A stretch of 64,000 nt of DNA from Candidatus Zixiibacteriota bacterium (GTDB lineage: Bacteria > Zixibacteria > MSB-5A5 > GN15 > PGXB01), in assembly GCA_016933955.1 (NCBI GenBank), contig JAFGTT010000026.1, forward strand, positions 62,001 through 126,000, written 5' to 3'. The position numbers and the translations under genes were made by a program. Of the stretch, positions 1-7,561 are shown piece after piece (position 1 is the first letter of the stretch; every line of letters starts with the position of its first letter). The notes under the pieces were generated by a model. That model searched no databases. It worked only from the letters and a program-made list of their open reading frames with translations, and was not told the DNA's origin.

Positions 1-3
1 AAT

Positions 4-2670
4 ATGAAAAATGTCGTTATCTTGAGTCTGCTTGCGATAAGCTGTTGGCTGATTATATTTGTGTCAGGTTCCGGCCGGGCCATATATGATTTTGAGAAGG
101 GCATCTCGCCGGTTTATAAAATTGGCGGCAATGAACCTTATGTGGCCGTTGGCGTGCATAATGTCGGTCGAATCGGCTTGACCATTTCTAACCAGGGTCA
201 TTTCGGTACGGGTTTTATAAGCGGCGCCTCAGACCCATTCGGCGGCGGCGATGCGCCGTCATGCACATATCCCTATCCGGGCCAGTTAAGTTACCTGTTT
301 GCCGGCGCTTTCTGGATCGGGGCCGTGGTAGGACGGGATACCCTCGTTTCGGTCGGGGCCGATGGCTGGCATGGCACTCGCGAACTCTGGCCTGATCCGG
401 CACCCCGCGGAGAGGTAATATACCATTCAATTCTCAATGACGATGATGAGGAGGCGGTTTCGGAACAGGATTTTATCGCCATGTACACTGATACCTTGAC
501 CAATACACAGTATGTTGAGATTGATCCTATCGACGGCCGGCCTCATATCCCGTTGGGGATTGAGGTCACCCAGCGTAGTTATGCCTGGAGTTATTCCTAT
601 GCCGAGGATTTCGTCCTGTTCGATTACTCAATCAAGAATATCGGCTATAAGGAGTTGAAAAAGGTCTATATGGGCATTTATGTCGATGGCGATGTAACCG
701 TCAGTGAGGGCGGCCAGGGATATGATGATGATATCTGCGGTTTTCGCAGAGACCTCGACTCCCCCTTCGGATGCGGTTTCAAAGATACTATCAATATTGC
801 TTGGATTGCAGACAACGATGGCAGTTCCATAGGCGGCATGTGTCCCTATGATAATTACGCCCTGACATCGGTTACCGGCACCCGGGTGGTCAGAACCCCG
901 TCCGATTCGCTTAAATATTCCTTTAACTGGTGGATTTCCAACGGCGCCGCCTCCCAGGATTTCGGACCGCGGATGGCGGGAACACCCGATGATCCGTTTC
1001 GGGATTTTGGCGGTTTTCTTGGCACTCCCGAGGGCGATCGTAATAAATATTATATTATGAGGCATGAGGAGTTCGACTATGATCAACTCTTCTCGGCGGT
1101 GAACCATACGTCCGAAGGATGGCTGCCCGGCGGAACCGATTCTTACCTTTTCGCCAGAGGGTTCGATACCCGTTATCTGCTGTCTTTCGGGCCGTTCGAT
1201 ATTTCGCCGGGGGAAGTCTTGCCGATAAGTTTCGCGTATGTTGCCGGTGAAAACTTCCATACAAATTGCGAGGCATTTGAAGAAATTTTCGATCCCCTTA
1301 ATCCGGGGCCATATTATAATCAACTCAGTTTTACCGATATCGGACGGAATGCCATGTGGGCTTCATGGATTTACGATAATCCCGGGGTCGACACCGATGG
1401 CAATGACGACAGCGGCAAATACCGGATTTGCGTCTACGACTCTCTAATTCTGTTTGATACTCTTGATTATGACCCGCTAGTGATAGAAACCACGGTGGTG
1501 TACCTCGAATCCGATACGGTTTTTTATGAGGGCGACGGCGTTCCCGATTTCCGCGGCGCCTCCCCCCCGCCCCCACCGGAATTATGGGTCATAGATACAA
1601 CCGGCGATACTCTATACAGTCGCATTCATCCGCGGCTGACTGAATTCCACACGGGTGAATTCCGGATCCGCTGGAACGGTCTCCGCTCCGAAACCACCCG
1701 CGATTATTTTACCAACCTGGTTGATTTCGAGGGTTACCGGGTTTATGTTTCACTCAGCCCCCAGCCGACTGATTTCGTTCTGTACGCTTCCTATGATGTC
1801 GAAGATTATAATAAATATATCTGGAACAGCCGGCGTCGATTGTGGGAGTTGAAAGATGTGCCTTTCTCGATCGATTCCCTGACAATACTTTATGGCGATG
1901 ACGGCGTTTTTTATCCTCTCAATTATTCTCTGGAATCGCCGCTCTACTGGTATGATTCGACTTTCTACTTTACCGCCCAGGATTGGAATGCCTCGGGTTA
2001 TCTCGACACCAATCAGATTTATAAAATCTATCCCGATCAAGAGCCGCCGACCACTCTCAATCTTGATACCGCCCGGATTCATTACCCGGAGGAATTGACC
2101 GAGGAGGGCTTTTTTAAGTATTATGAGTACGGATTCAATGTGAAAAATCTCCTGCCGTCAAGATTGTACCAGGTGGCCGTAACGGCCTTTGACTATGGCT
2201 CACCCAGCAGCGGGCTGCCATCGCTCGAGATTCCCCCGGCCCGGAACTCGATCGCGGAATACGCCCTCAACAGCGGTCAGGAGGTCGAGCGCGGCGGTCT
2301 GAATGTTATTGTCTATCCCAATCCATACCGTCTCGATGCCGATTATCTTGATCTTGGCTTTGAAGGACGGGACTATATCGATTCGGCCTTCGGGGGGCAA
2401 GTGGTAATCCAGGAAGGCCTGAACGAACAGCGAACCAGGTCGATTCATTTTATCAATTTACCGCATAAATGCACTATCAGGATTTTCAGTATCGACGGCG
2501 ACCTGGTACGGGAAATCGACCACGATTTCCCCGAAGGCTCGCCACGAAGTATGCATGCCCGCTGGGACCTGATAACCCGCAATACCCAGGCCGTGGTTTC
2601 GGGAATTTACTATTTCACTGTCGAATCGGAATATGGCAATCAGATGGGTAAAATCGTAATAATTCTATGA
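4..2670 (+). CDS. Secreted protein with type IX-like C-terminal sorting domain
   Basis: An 888-residue exported protein of unknown function. Residues 1-26 form a signal peptide (MKN, a hydrophobic stretch, then SGSGRA). The middle has long beta-rich stretches with many Asp-Gly and aromatic residues and no enzyme motif I recognise. The end carries VYPNPY, then a KCTIRIFSIDGD strand and SGIYYFTVESEYGNQMGKIV, the usual layout of the FlgD-Ig-like/Por sorting domain of type IX-secreted proteins in the FCB group. It is the same kind of protein as the one at 60929-63475. Only three bases precede the ATG, so its ribosome binding site and any upstream partner are outside the window, but the signal peptide directly after the Met supports this start. 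A surface-attached or secreted location is inferred from the signal peptide and tail; the function is unknown. Confidence 0.8.
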   Translation: MKNVVILSLLAISCWLIIFVSGSGRAIYDFEKGISPVYKIGGNEPYVAVGVHNVGRIGLTISNQGHFGTGFISGASDPFGGGDAPSCTYPYPGQLSYLFAGAFWIGAVVGRDTLVSVGADGWHGTRELWPDPAPRGEVIYHSILNDDDEEAVSEQDFIAMYTDTLTNTQYVEIDPIDGRPHIPLGIEVTQRSYAWSYSYAEDFVLFDYSIKNIGYKELKKVYMGIYVDGDVTVSEGGQGYDDDICGFRRDLDSPFGCGFKDTINIAWIADNDGSSIGGMCPYDNYALTSVTGTRVVRTPSDSLKYSFNWWISNGAASQDFGPRMAGTPDDPFRDFGGFLGTPEGDRNKYYIMRHEEFDYDQLFSAVNHTSEGWLPGGTDSYLFARGFDTRYLLSFGPFDISPGEVLPISFAYVAGENFHTNCEAFEEIFDPLNPGPYYNQLSFTDIGRNAMWASWIYDNPGVDTDGNDDSGKYRICVYDSLILFDTLDYDPLVIETTVVYLESDTVFYEGDGVPDFRGASPPPPPELWVIDTTGDTLYSRIHPRLTEFHTGEFRIRWNGLRSETTRDYFTNLVDFEGYRVYVSLSPQPTDFVLYASYDVEDYNKYIWNSRRRLWELKDVPFSIDSLTILYGDDGVFYPLNYSLESPLYWYDSTFYFTAQDWNASGYLDTNQIYKIYPDQEPPTTLNLDTARIHYPEELTEEGFFKYYEYGFNVKNLLPSRLYQVAVTAFDYGSPSSGLPSLEIPPARNSIAEYALNSGQEVERGGLNVIVYPNPYRLDADYLDLGFEGRDYIDSAFGGQVVIQEGLNEQRTRSIHFINLPHKCTIRIFSIDGDLVREIDHDFPEGSPRSMHARWDLITRNTQAVVSGIYYFTVESEYGNQMGKIVIIL

Positions 2671-2712
2671 AATAACACATCTTGATAGTACCTTCAAAGG
2701 AGATAACAATTG

Positions 2713-3294
2713 ATGCGGATTTCTCCTAAATATACCGCCTTTGACTGGAAAGAATTGAATTTCCTCTCCGAAGATGAATGGCTGAAAGCAATCGATATTT
2801 TCCACGACCGAATAAACGAAAGATTCCTGTATCCGATCTCATTAATCGAAGAAACCGACTATTCCGGATTCGCCGTTCTCGCCCTCGATTGCCTGCTAAT
2901 CGAAATGCTTCAGCAATTTTATCGAGGTGTCTATCGAACTCCCGCCGGGAAATCAAAAGAATACTTCGTCTCCTTTCTGACCGAAACCCGTTTCGGGGAA
3001 TTTTATGACAATCGCCAGGCCGAGTTGTTTTATCGCCAGATCAGGTGCGGGATACTTCATCAGGCGGAAATCAGGGGCAGTTCCAGAGTACTCGCCGATC
3101 CCGACACTCTCCTCGTCAGATACTCCGATGATAATCGCGGCTTGATTGTCAATCGACGCAAATTCCATCAGTTGTTGATGCAGGAAATATCCGAATACAC
3201 CGAGCGCCTGAAGGACCCTGCCAATAAGGAATTACGGTCTAATTTCAGGAAGAAAATGGTCTCGATTTGCAGAACGGCCTGCGAGATAATCTGA
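2713..3294 (+). CDS. HEPN-like hypothetical protein
   Basis: A cytoplasmic protein of about 193 residues, largely alpha-helical, with no signal peptide. Around residue 110 it has the string RQIRCGILHQAE, which contains the R-x4-H motif typical of HEPN domains. Many HEPN proteins are metal-independent RNases or their non-catalytic relatives in toxin, CRISPR and abortive-infection systems. The start is ATG 2713; AAGGAG at 2697-2702 lies 10 bases upstream, and a TTG at 2710 is an alternative at 7 bases. No partner antitoxin or nucleotidyltransferase is adjacent: the gene stands alone between the secreted protein and the XRE regulator. The HEPN assignment rests on the motif and helical character only, so it is tentative; a plain conserved hypothetical protein is the fallback. 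Confidence 0.6.
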   Translation: MRISPKYTAFDWKELNFLSEDEWLKAIDIFHDRINERFLYPISLIEETDYSGFAVLALDCLLIEMLQQFYRGVYRTPAGKSKEYFVSFLTETRFGEFYDNRQAELFYRQIRCGILHQAEIRGSSRVLADPDTLLVRYSDDNRGLIVNRRKFHQLLMQEISEYTERLKDPANKELRSNFRKKMVSICRTACEII

Positions 3295-3456
3295 AATATG
3301 GCATTTCAACTCCTCTTCTTTTATTAAAATTCAAACTCATAACAAGAGCTTTAACATCTCAAATCACTCGGTCGAGTTTTTAAACTAAATCCAATTCATT
3401 GTCTATCATAATATTATGGAAAAATGAAAATAATTGCGAAACCATGTAAACATTTC
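3295..3456. other. AT-rich intergenic stretch
   Basis: A non-coding, AT-rich stretch between the HEPN-like gene and the XRE promoter. I see no gene, tRNA or convincing terminator hairpin in it. With the promoter and leader up to 3558 the whole gap is 264 bases. Confidence 0.5.
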
Positions 3457-3485
3457 TTGACATTATGTCGTATATATGTTATAAT
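3457..3485 (+). promoter_or_regulatory. Consensus sigma-70 promoter of the XRE gene
   Basis: TTGACA at 3457-3462 and TATAAT at 3480-3485, separated by exactly 17 bases: a perfect match to the housekeeping promoter consensus. It reads toward the XRE regulator that starts at 3559, leaving a leader of roughly 65 bases. Such a strong promoter on a small repressor-like gene suggests tight repression, most simply by the XRE protein itself. Confidence 0.8.
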
Positions 3486-3510
3486 TAGTATATGATTGAT
3501 TACATTATGT
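3460..3510 (+). repeat. Direct repeat ACATTATGT, candidate operator
   Basis: ACATTATGT occurs at 3460-3468, overlapping the -35 box, and again at 3502-3510 downstream of the -10 box. The copies start 42 bases apart, about four helical turns, so two bound dimers would lie on the same DNA face and bracket the core promoter. Each core (ACATTATGT) is close to palindromic. Binding by the downstream XRE protein is inferred from this placement. Confidence 0.45.
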
Positions 3511-3558
3511 ATACAATAATTTTCATATGGATCAGATAAAACAGAAAGGAGAGGTTTA

Positions 3559-3777
3559 TTGAAACTGGGAAATGACCTTAAGAGATGCCGGTTCGATAAG
3601 GGTGATCTTTCACAGGAAACACTTGCCGAGGCCATTGGAGTGACTCGCCAGAGTATAATATCGATCGAGAAAGGCCGTTTTGTTCCTTCAACTCTACTGG
3701 CGTTGAAAATGGCACGGTATTTCAGCAAACCGGTCGAGCAAATATTCTTCATTATCGATGATAATGAGGACTGCTAA
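3559..3777 (+). CDS. Small XRE-family HTH transcriptional regulator
   Basis: A 72-residue DNA-binding protein consisting of a single Cro/C1-type helix-turn-helix. Residues about 18-40 (LSQETLAEAIGVTRQSIISI) are the two helices, followed by EKGRFVPS and the closing helices. Size and layout resemble the YgzD-like mini-regulators that sit beside a membrane protein. The start is TTG: GGAG at 3548-3551 is 7 bases upstream and no other start keeps the whole fold. The next gene starts 28 bases downstream and encodes a four-helix membrane protein, so the two probably form one transcript from the consensus promoter at 3457-3485. Autoregulation through the flanking ACATTATGT repeats is likely but inferred. 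Confidence 0.85.
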   Translation: MKLGNDLKRCRFDKGDLSQETLAEAIGVTRQSIISIEKGRFVPSTLLALKMARYFSKPVEQIFFIIDDNEDC

Positions 3778-3805
3778 TCTTATCGCCAACAAAAGGAGAA
3801 TTATC

Positions 3806-4300
3806 ATGGAAAACACAATCGGTATTATCATAAAAATGATCCTGGCTTTGACCGTAATTATCGGTGCCCTTCTTTATTTCATTATTCCGCGAACCAAGCT
3901 GGCCGGAAAATTAAAAATGAACGAATCGGTCTTTATCATCACCAGCGTTACCGGTATCATCTGTGGAGCAGTTGGTCTGGTGGTCACATTGTTTTGGCCC
4001 GAATATATTGTCAATCTGCACCTGTGGGAATTTATCATTATGCCTTTCATCCTGGCTAATGTATACTGGGGAATAATCATGAAAACCCGCAAGACCGTCA
4101 AAATCCTTGATGAAAAACAGGTTTTTGATCTGACCAATGCCGCCGCTCTCACCTGGGCCGGTTCAATCCCGGCCATGGTTGTCATTTTTCTCCTCTATAG
4201 CTGGGGAATTGTCGACGGTGTAATCTGGTTTCCGTTTTATTTTTTTATAACACTTCTGTTCTTTTCAATCAGTACTTTATTTTGCTTTAAGAAGTCCTGA
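3806..4300 (+). CDS. Four-TM membrane protein paired with XRE regulator
   Basis: A 164-residue integral membrane protein of unknown function. Four hydrophobic segments are visible at roughly residues 6-26, 41-62, 72-90 and 112-160 (the last looks like two helices), with a short basic loop KTRKTVKILDEK between the third and fourth. The start is ATG 3806, with AAGGAG at 3793-3798 spaced 7 bases; an upstream in-frame Met lacks such a site. It is transcribed directly after the small XRE regulator. This pairing of a mini-XRE gene with a DUF-type membrane protein is common in Firmicutes and other phyla, where the regulator controls its membrane partner. I do not recognise a specific family. Confidence 0.75.
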   Translation: MENTIGIIIKMILALTVIIGALLYFIIPRTKLAGKLKMNESVFIITSVTGIICGAVGLVVTLFWPEYIVNLHLWEFIIMPFILANVYWGIIMKTRKTVKILDEKQVFDLTNAAALTWAGSIPAMVVIFLLYSWGIVDGVIWFPFYFFITLLFFSISTLFCFKKS

Positions 4301-4398
4301 GGATAAAACAGCTATATCACGTTTCATTTCCACGTCTCCAAAGGCATGGAAATATGATTATAATATTGATCTGAGATATTTTTAAACCAGGGATAATT

Positions 4399-5823
4399 CT
4401 ATTTCAGCAGTCGGGCTTCGACCATATTAAGAGTGGTCTTCGAAACAATATAATCGTCAATATTCTTAAAACCCAGGACATGTCCTTCGGGGTTGATGAA
4501 TTCAATGGTGAGATCGTACTTACCGGGCGCCATTTCAAAATCGCCGACATATATTTTCCCCGGAAGGTACTGGGCCGATCTCAGATCGGCGTTTTCACTG
4601 ATATCGGTAACGGCATCGATAGCCAGTTTGGCCAGCCATCCCCCGGCCTTACCGTCATCGACTTTCTCTTTCTGCCGATGGGTTATCAAGCCTTTGGCTA
4701 CGGCCCGGGCCACCGTCCGCAAATAGATTAAAAAACGTTTGGCTTCGAAGGTTTCTCCGGCCACCGCCGCGACATCCTCGAGCAACTGCAATTCCCCGAT
4801 AAATACTCCATCGGCCAGTACCCGGATACGGCTGATATTGCTAGCTCGTCTGACAATTACCGGAATGGCGAACTTGAAATAATAATCTTCGGATATTTTC
4901 ATGGGAATATGGCCATATTCGGTATTTTTGCGCCAGGGATTGGTATAGAGAATCTGAACCAGATCGAGATTTTTATCGGTCCGAAGCCTGAGATTGAGCG
5001 GTTCTTTGACCGGGGCCAGCCCGGCCAGACCGATGACACTCAGGATCGTTTTATTTTTATCTTCCGGTACGAATCTTACATCGGGCTCGGGGAAATCGTA
5101 AATATGAGGCTGTTCGGCAAAAGCGGCCCCAAGATAATCCCGGTCGATTCGGGCATCATCGAATTTCCCCTCGGCGGCGTACATATGCATACTCAAATAG
5201 CGGGCAAAGGCGTCGTTGTTGAACCGGACTTCTCTGGCTTCGTACTTTATATCCACTTTGATGGAATCGGTTTCTTTGGCCTGTTCGTATTTATTGGCCA
5301 TATCACGGTATTTTTGTTCCAGCAGGTTAAGTTTTTCATTGGCCCGCCGCACCTCGACAAAAGCATCCTCGAATTTCCCCAGTTCCAGATAATTGAGAGT
5401 TTTGATCAAATTACTGTATAATATCTCGTAATCCTCGCCGGCATATTCCAGGACATTGTCGTTAAGCAGAAGCGAGGCCGCGGCTCGCGACAGACTCCTG
5501 GCGTACAACTCATCGGCGGCTTGCTCGGCCGCGTTCAGGCGGGCGTTGCTGGAATCGTAGGAGACGGCATAATGATAAAGCAACCCGGCATCGATATAAT
5601 ACAAAAAACGGTCCTTTCCGGCGAATTTATCTTCCTGCCGGGCCTTTTCCATCGCCGCCACAGCTCCATCGTAATTTTCCTTTTCCAGCTCGGCCGTGAT
5701 AGGCTTATAGAAACCCCTTTGAGTGGACAGTGTACTGCATCCAGCCATCAGCAGAAAGCAGGACAGCAACCCCGCGGTCGCCATCCTGCCGATATGGATT
5801 CCGGAGATCAACAAACTTACCAC
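4399..5823 (-). CDS. COG3014-family lipoprotein
   Basis: A 474-residue predicted lipoprotein. The N-terminus has a hydrophobic segment ending in the lipobox LLMAGC (Cys29), so it should be lipid-anchored. The next 200 residues are helical and TPR-like (YYIDAGLLYHYA, ALLYSNL-type repeats, ELGKFEDAFVEVRRANEKL). The second half is beta-rich and contains PVIVRRASNISRIRV and the terminal DYIVSKTTLNMVEARL typical of COG3014. In gammaproteobacteria COG3014 genes sit beside lpoB; here too it follows an LpoB-like gene with a 7-base overlap, so the two are translationally coupled. The start is GTG 5823; an ATG at 5784 inside would shorten the signal peptide. Its role in peptidoglycan synthesis is inferred from this linkage only. 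Confidence 0.75.
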   Translation of the reverse strand: MVSLLISGIHIGRMATAGLLSCFLLMAGCSTLSTQRGFYKPITAELEKENYDGAVAAMEKARQEDKFAGKDRFLYYIDAGLLYHYAVSYDSSNARLNAAEQAADELYARSLSRAAASLLLNDNVLEYAGEDYEILYSNLIKTLNYLELGKFEDAFVEVRRANEKLNLLEQKYRDMANKYEQAKETDSIKVDIKYEAREVRFNNDAFARYLSMHMYAAEGKFDDARIDRDYLGAAFAEQPHIYDFPEPDVRFVPEDKNKTILSVIGLAGLAPVKEPLNLRLRTDKNLDLVQILYTNPWRKNTEYGHIPMKISEDYYFKFAIPVIVRRASNISRIRVLADGVFIGELQLLEDVAAVAGETFEAKRFLIYLRTVARAVAKGLITHRQKEKVDDGKAGGWLAKLAIDAVTDISENADLRSAQYLPGKIYVGDFEMAPGKYDLTIEFINPEGHVLGFKNIDDYIVSKTTLNMVEARLLK

Positions 5824-6413
5824 TTGGTTTTGCTCTTGGAGATTTCTTTCTTAATCTTCTTGGTTCCGATCCAGACCTTTTCCATCGATTCGATATTGAT
5901 CATCTCCAGATCGGTCTGATAGAAAACCACCCGGGTCCCCTCGACTTCATCCACGATAGTCTTAATCGCTCCCAGCAAAATAAAATCCGCTCCGGTCTCG
6001 TTACGAATTTTTTTCATCGTTTCCGCCGAGGCGAATTCCTGCTGCTCGAACCGTTCCTCGCGGATTTCCTGGCGCTGGTCGCGGCTGGCCACGAATCTGA
6101 CCTTTCCGGAATTGATCAGTTCCCGCTCGAAATCAGTGGTGAAAACCTCGGTATCGATATGTTCCGAGCTCATATTTCGAATCGTCCCGACGGTCACCAC
6201 CGGTTTTTTGCCGTTCTTCTCAACATAGTCGGTTACCCAGGCCCGCTTAAGGCAATCGTCAACCGTCTCTTCGGCCACCAGGCGGGCATCGGTATCGTTC
6301 CACTGTCCGCTTAAATCGGTGACTGTTTCCGGTTCCAAGCGATACACTTTTTTGGATGATCCGCATCCCAGCATGAACACCAGGGCCAGTCCGATGATAA
6401 TGATTTTTTTCAC
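5817..6413 (-). CDS. lpoB: LpoB-like penicillin-binding protein activator
   Basis: A 198-residue lipoprotein that resembles LpoB, the outer-membrane lipoprotein that in E. coli reaches through the peptidoglycan to activate PBP1b. Residues 1-17 are a lipoprotein signal peptide with lipobox MLGC (Cys17). The body shows LpoB landmarks: VTVGTIRNMSSEHIDTEVF, then an SGKVRFV strand, RQEIREERFEQQEFAS, then GADFILLGAIKTIV and the closing VWIGTKKIKKE. The start is GTG 6413 with AAGGAG 6 bases upstream; no ATG is suitably placed. It is the first gene of a two-gene operon with the COG3014 lipoprotein. The PBP partner is not in the window. The match is to the family; whether it activates a class A PBP here is inferred. 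Confidence 0.8.
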   Translation of the reverse strand: MKKIIIIGLALVFMLGCGSSKKVYRLEPETVTDLSGQWNDTDARLVAEETVDDCLKRAWVTDYVEKNGKKPVVTVGTIRNMSSEHIDTEVFTTDFERELINSGKVRFVASRDQRQEIREERFEQQEFASAETMKKIRNETGADFILLGAIKTIVDEVEGTRVVFYQTDLEMINIESMEKVWIGTKKIKKEISKSKTKW

Positions 6414-6613
6414 GTCAACTCCTTCCTTTGAGAATTAAGAAAATTCCATTCTTTTTTATACATTCGATCATTGAATTTACGATCGGCATATATGGTCGGC
6501 AATTAAAAATTTTTTATTGATTCTTTTGTCACCGGACATCTTGTCGGATTTTCCGATAAAATCCTCGCCATTAAAGGTAAATGACCCTATATTATTTCCC
6601 GGAGGATATAATC

Positions 6614-7555
6614 ATGTCAAAAATCCGGAAAGAAATCGATTGGTCCGAGGGTGAATGGAAAATCATGCTTGAACGCCAACGCCGGTATATGTGGCCGGAG
6701 GATTCGGTACTTAAATTTGCCCGCTGGCTGGGACTACACCATGGATTTACTGCCGTTGATATCGGGTGCGGATTGGGCTATCTCGGATACACCTACTGGC
6801 CCTATTTCGGGCGCCGCGGTAAATACTATGGGATTGATCACTCTTTAAAACTGCTTCGTCAGGCGTCACAAGCCGCCCGGGGATGGGCTAAAGGCGGAAA
6901 AGCGGTATTCCTGACCGGCGATGCCTATCACCTTCCGTTCGAGGATAATTTTGCCGACTGGGTCATGTGCCAGACGATTTTGATGCACCTGGTTGAGCCG
7001 GAACGAGCCCTGAAAGAAATGATTCGAATATTAAAACCGGGCGGGTTGATTATGTGCGATGAGCCCGATAATGTCGCCTCGGGATTGGCCCGGGGGTATT
7101 TTTCGGTTCCGGAAATGAAACTGGAGGATCAATTGTTGTTCAACAAAATGATCCTGCTGGCCAACAAGGGTAGAATAAGACTCGGCCGCGGCGATAATTC
7201 AATTGGCTCTCGTCTGCCGCACCTTCTTACAAATCTGGGGATGACAGACATCGGGGTCAGAATGAATGACGAAGTTTTTTACCTGGAGCCACCTTATGAC
7301 GACCCCAGACAAAAGCATCGCTTCGAAGGGATAAAAAGAAACATGTTTGATCCCAAAATTCAGAGATTCTGGTTGAAAAAAAACCGCGAGGAATTTCTGA
7401 CCGGGGGCGGGAAACCGGAGGAATTCGACCGCCTTCAGAAACTGACCAGAAAATACCGCACCATATATAAAAAGCAGATCGAAAACAGGAGTCTTGCCAT
7501 GTGCGGCGGGACCTTATACTATATTACCAAAGGCCGAAAACCAATGGCAGGATAA
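6614..7555 (+). CDS. Class I SAM-dependent methyltransferase
   Basis: A 313-residue cytosolic methyltransferase. Motif I is VDIGCGLGYLGYTYW (residues about 48-62). The acidic end of the next strand is YYGIDHS, motif II/III is FLTGDAYHLPFEDNFADWV, and motif IV/post is RILKPGGLIMCDEP, all typical of the Methyltransf_11/25 fold. The C-terminal 120 residues are extra and carry no motif I recognise. ATG 6614 is chosen because GGAGG at 6601-6605 lies 8 bases upstream; an earlier in-frame ATG at 6581 lacks a site. The stop lies 6 bases before the GlmL-like gene, so the two are co-transcribed and probably work in one process. The substrate cannot be told from sequence. Confidence 0.85.
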   Translation: MSKIRKEIDWSEGEWKIMLERQRRYMWPEDSVLKFARWLGLHHGFTAVDIGCGLGYLGYTYWPYFGRRGKYYGIDHSLKLLRQASQAARGWAKGGKAVFLTGDAYHLPFEDNFADWVMCQTILMHLVEPERALKEMIRILKPGGLIMCDEPDNVASGLARGYFSVPEMKLEDQLLFNKMILLANKGRIRLGRGDNSIGSRLPHLLTNLGMTDIGVRMNDEVFYLEPPYDDPRQKHRFEGIKRNMFDPKIQRFWLKKNREEFLTGGGKPEEFDRLQKLTRKYRTIYKKQIENRSLAMCGGTLYYITKGRKPMAG

Positions 7556-7561
7556 TTATCG

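Noticed and set aside
628-1323. Long minus-strand open frame opposite the secreted protein
   Set aside because: Shadow of the real plus-strand gene: no ribosome binding site, no recognisable domain, and the opposite frame has signal peptide and sorting domain.
4909-5421. Plus-strand open frame opposite the COG3014 lipoprotein
   Set aside because: Composition and repeats mirror the real gene; no start signal.
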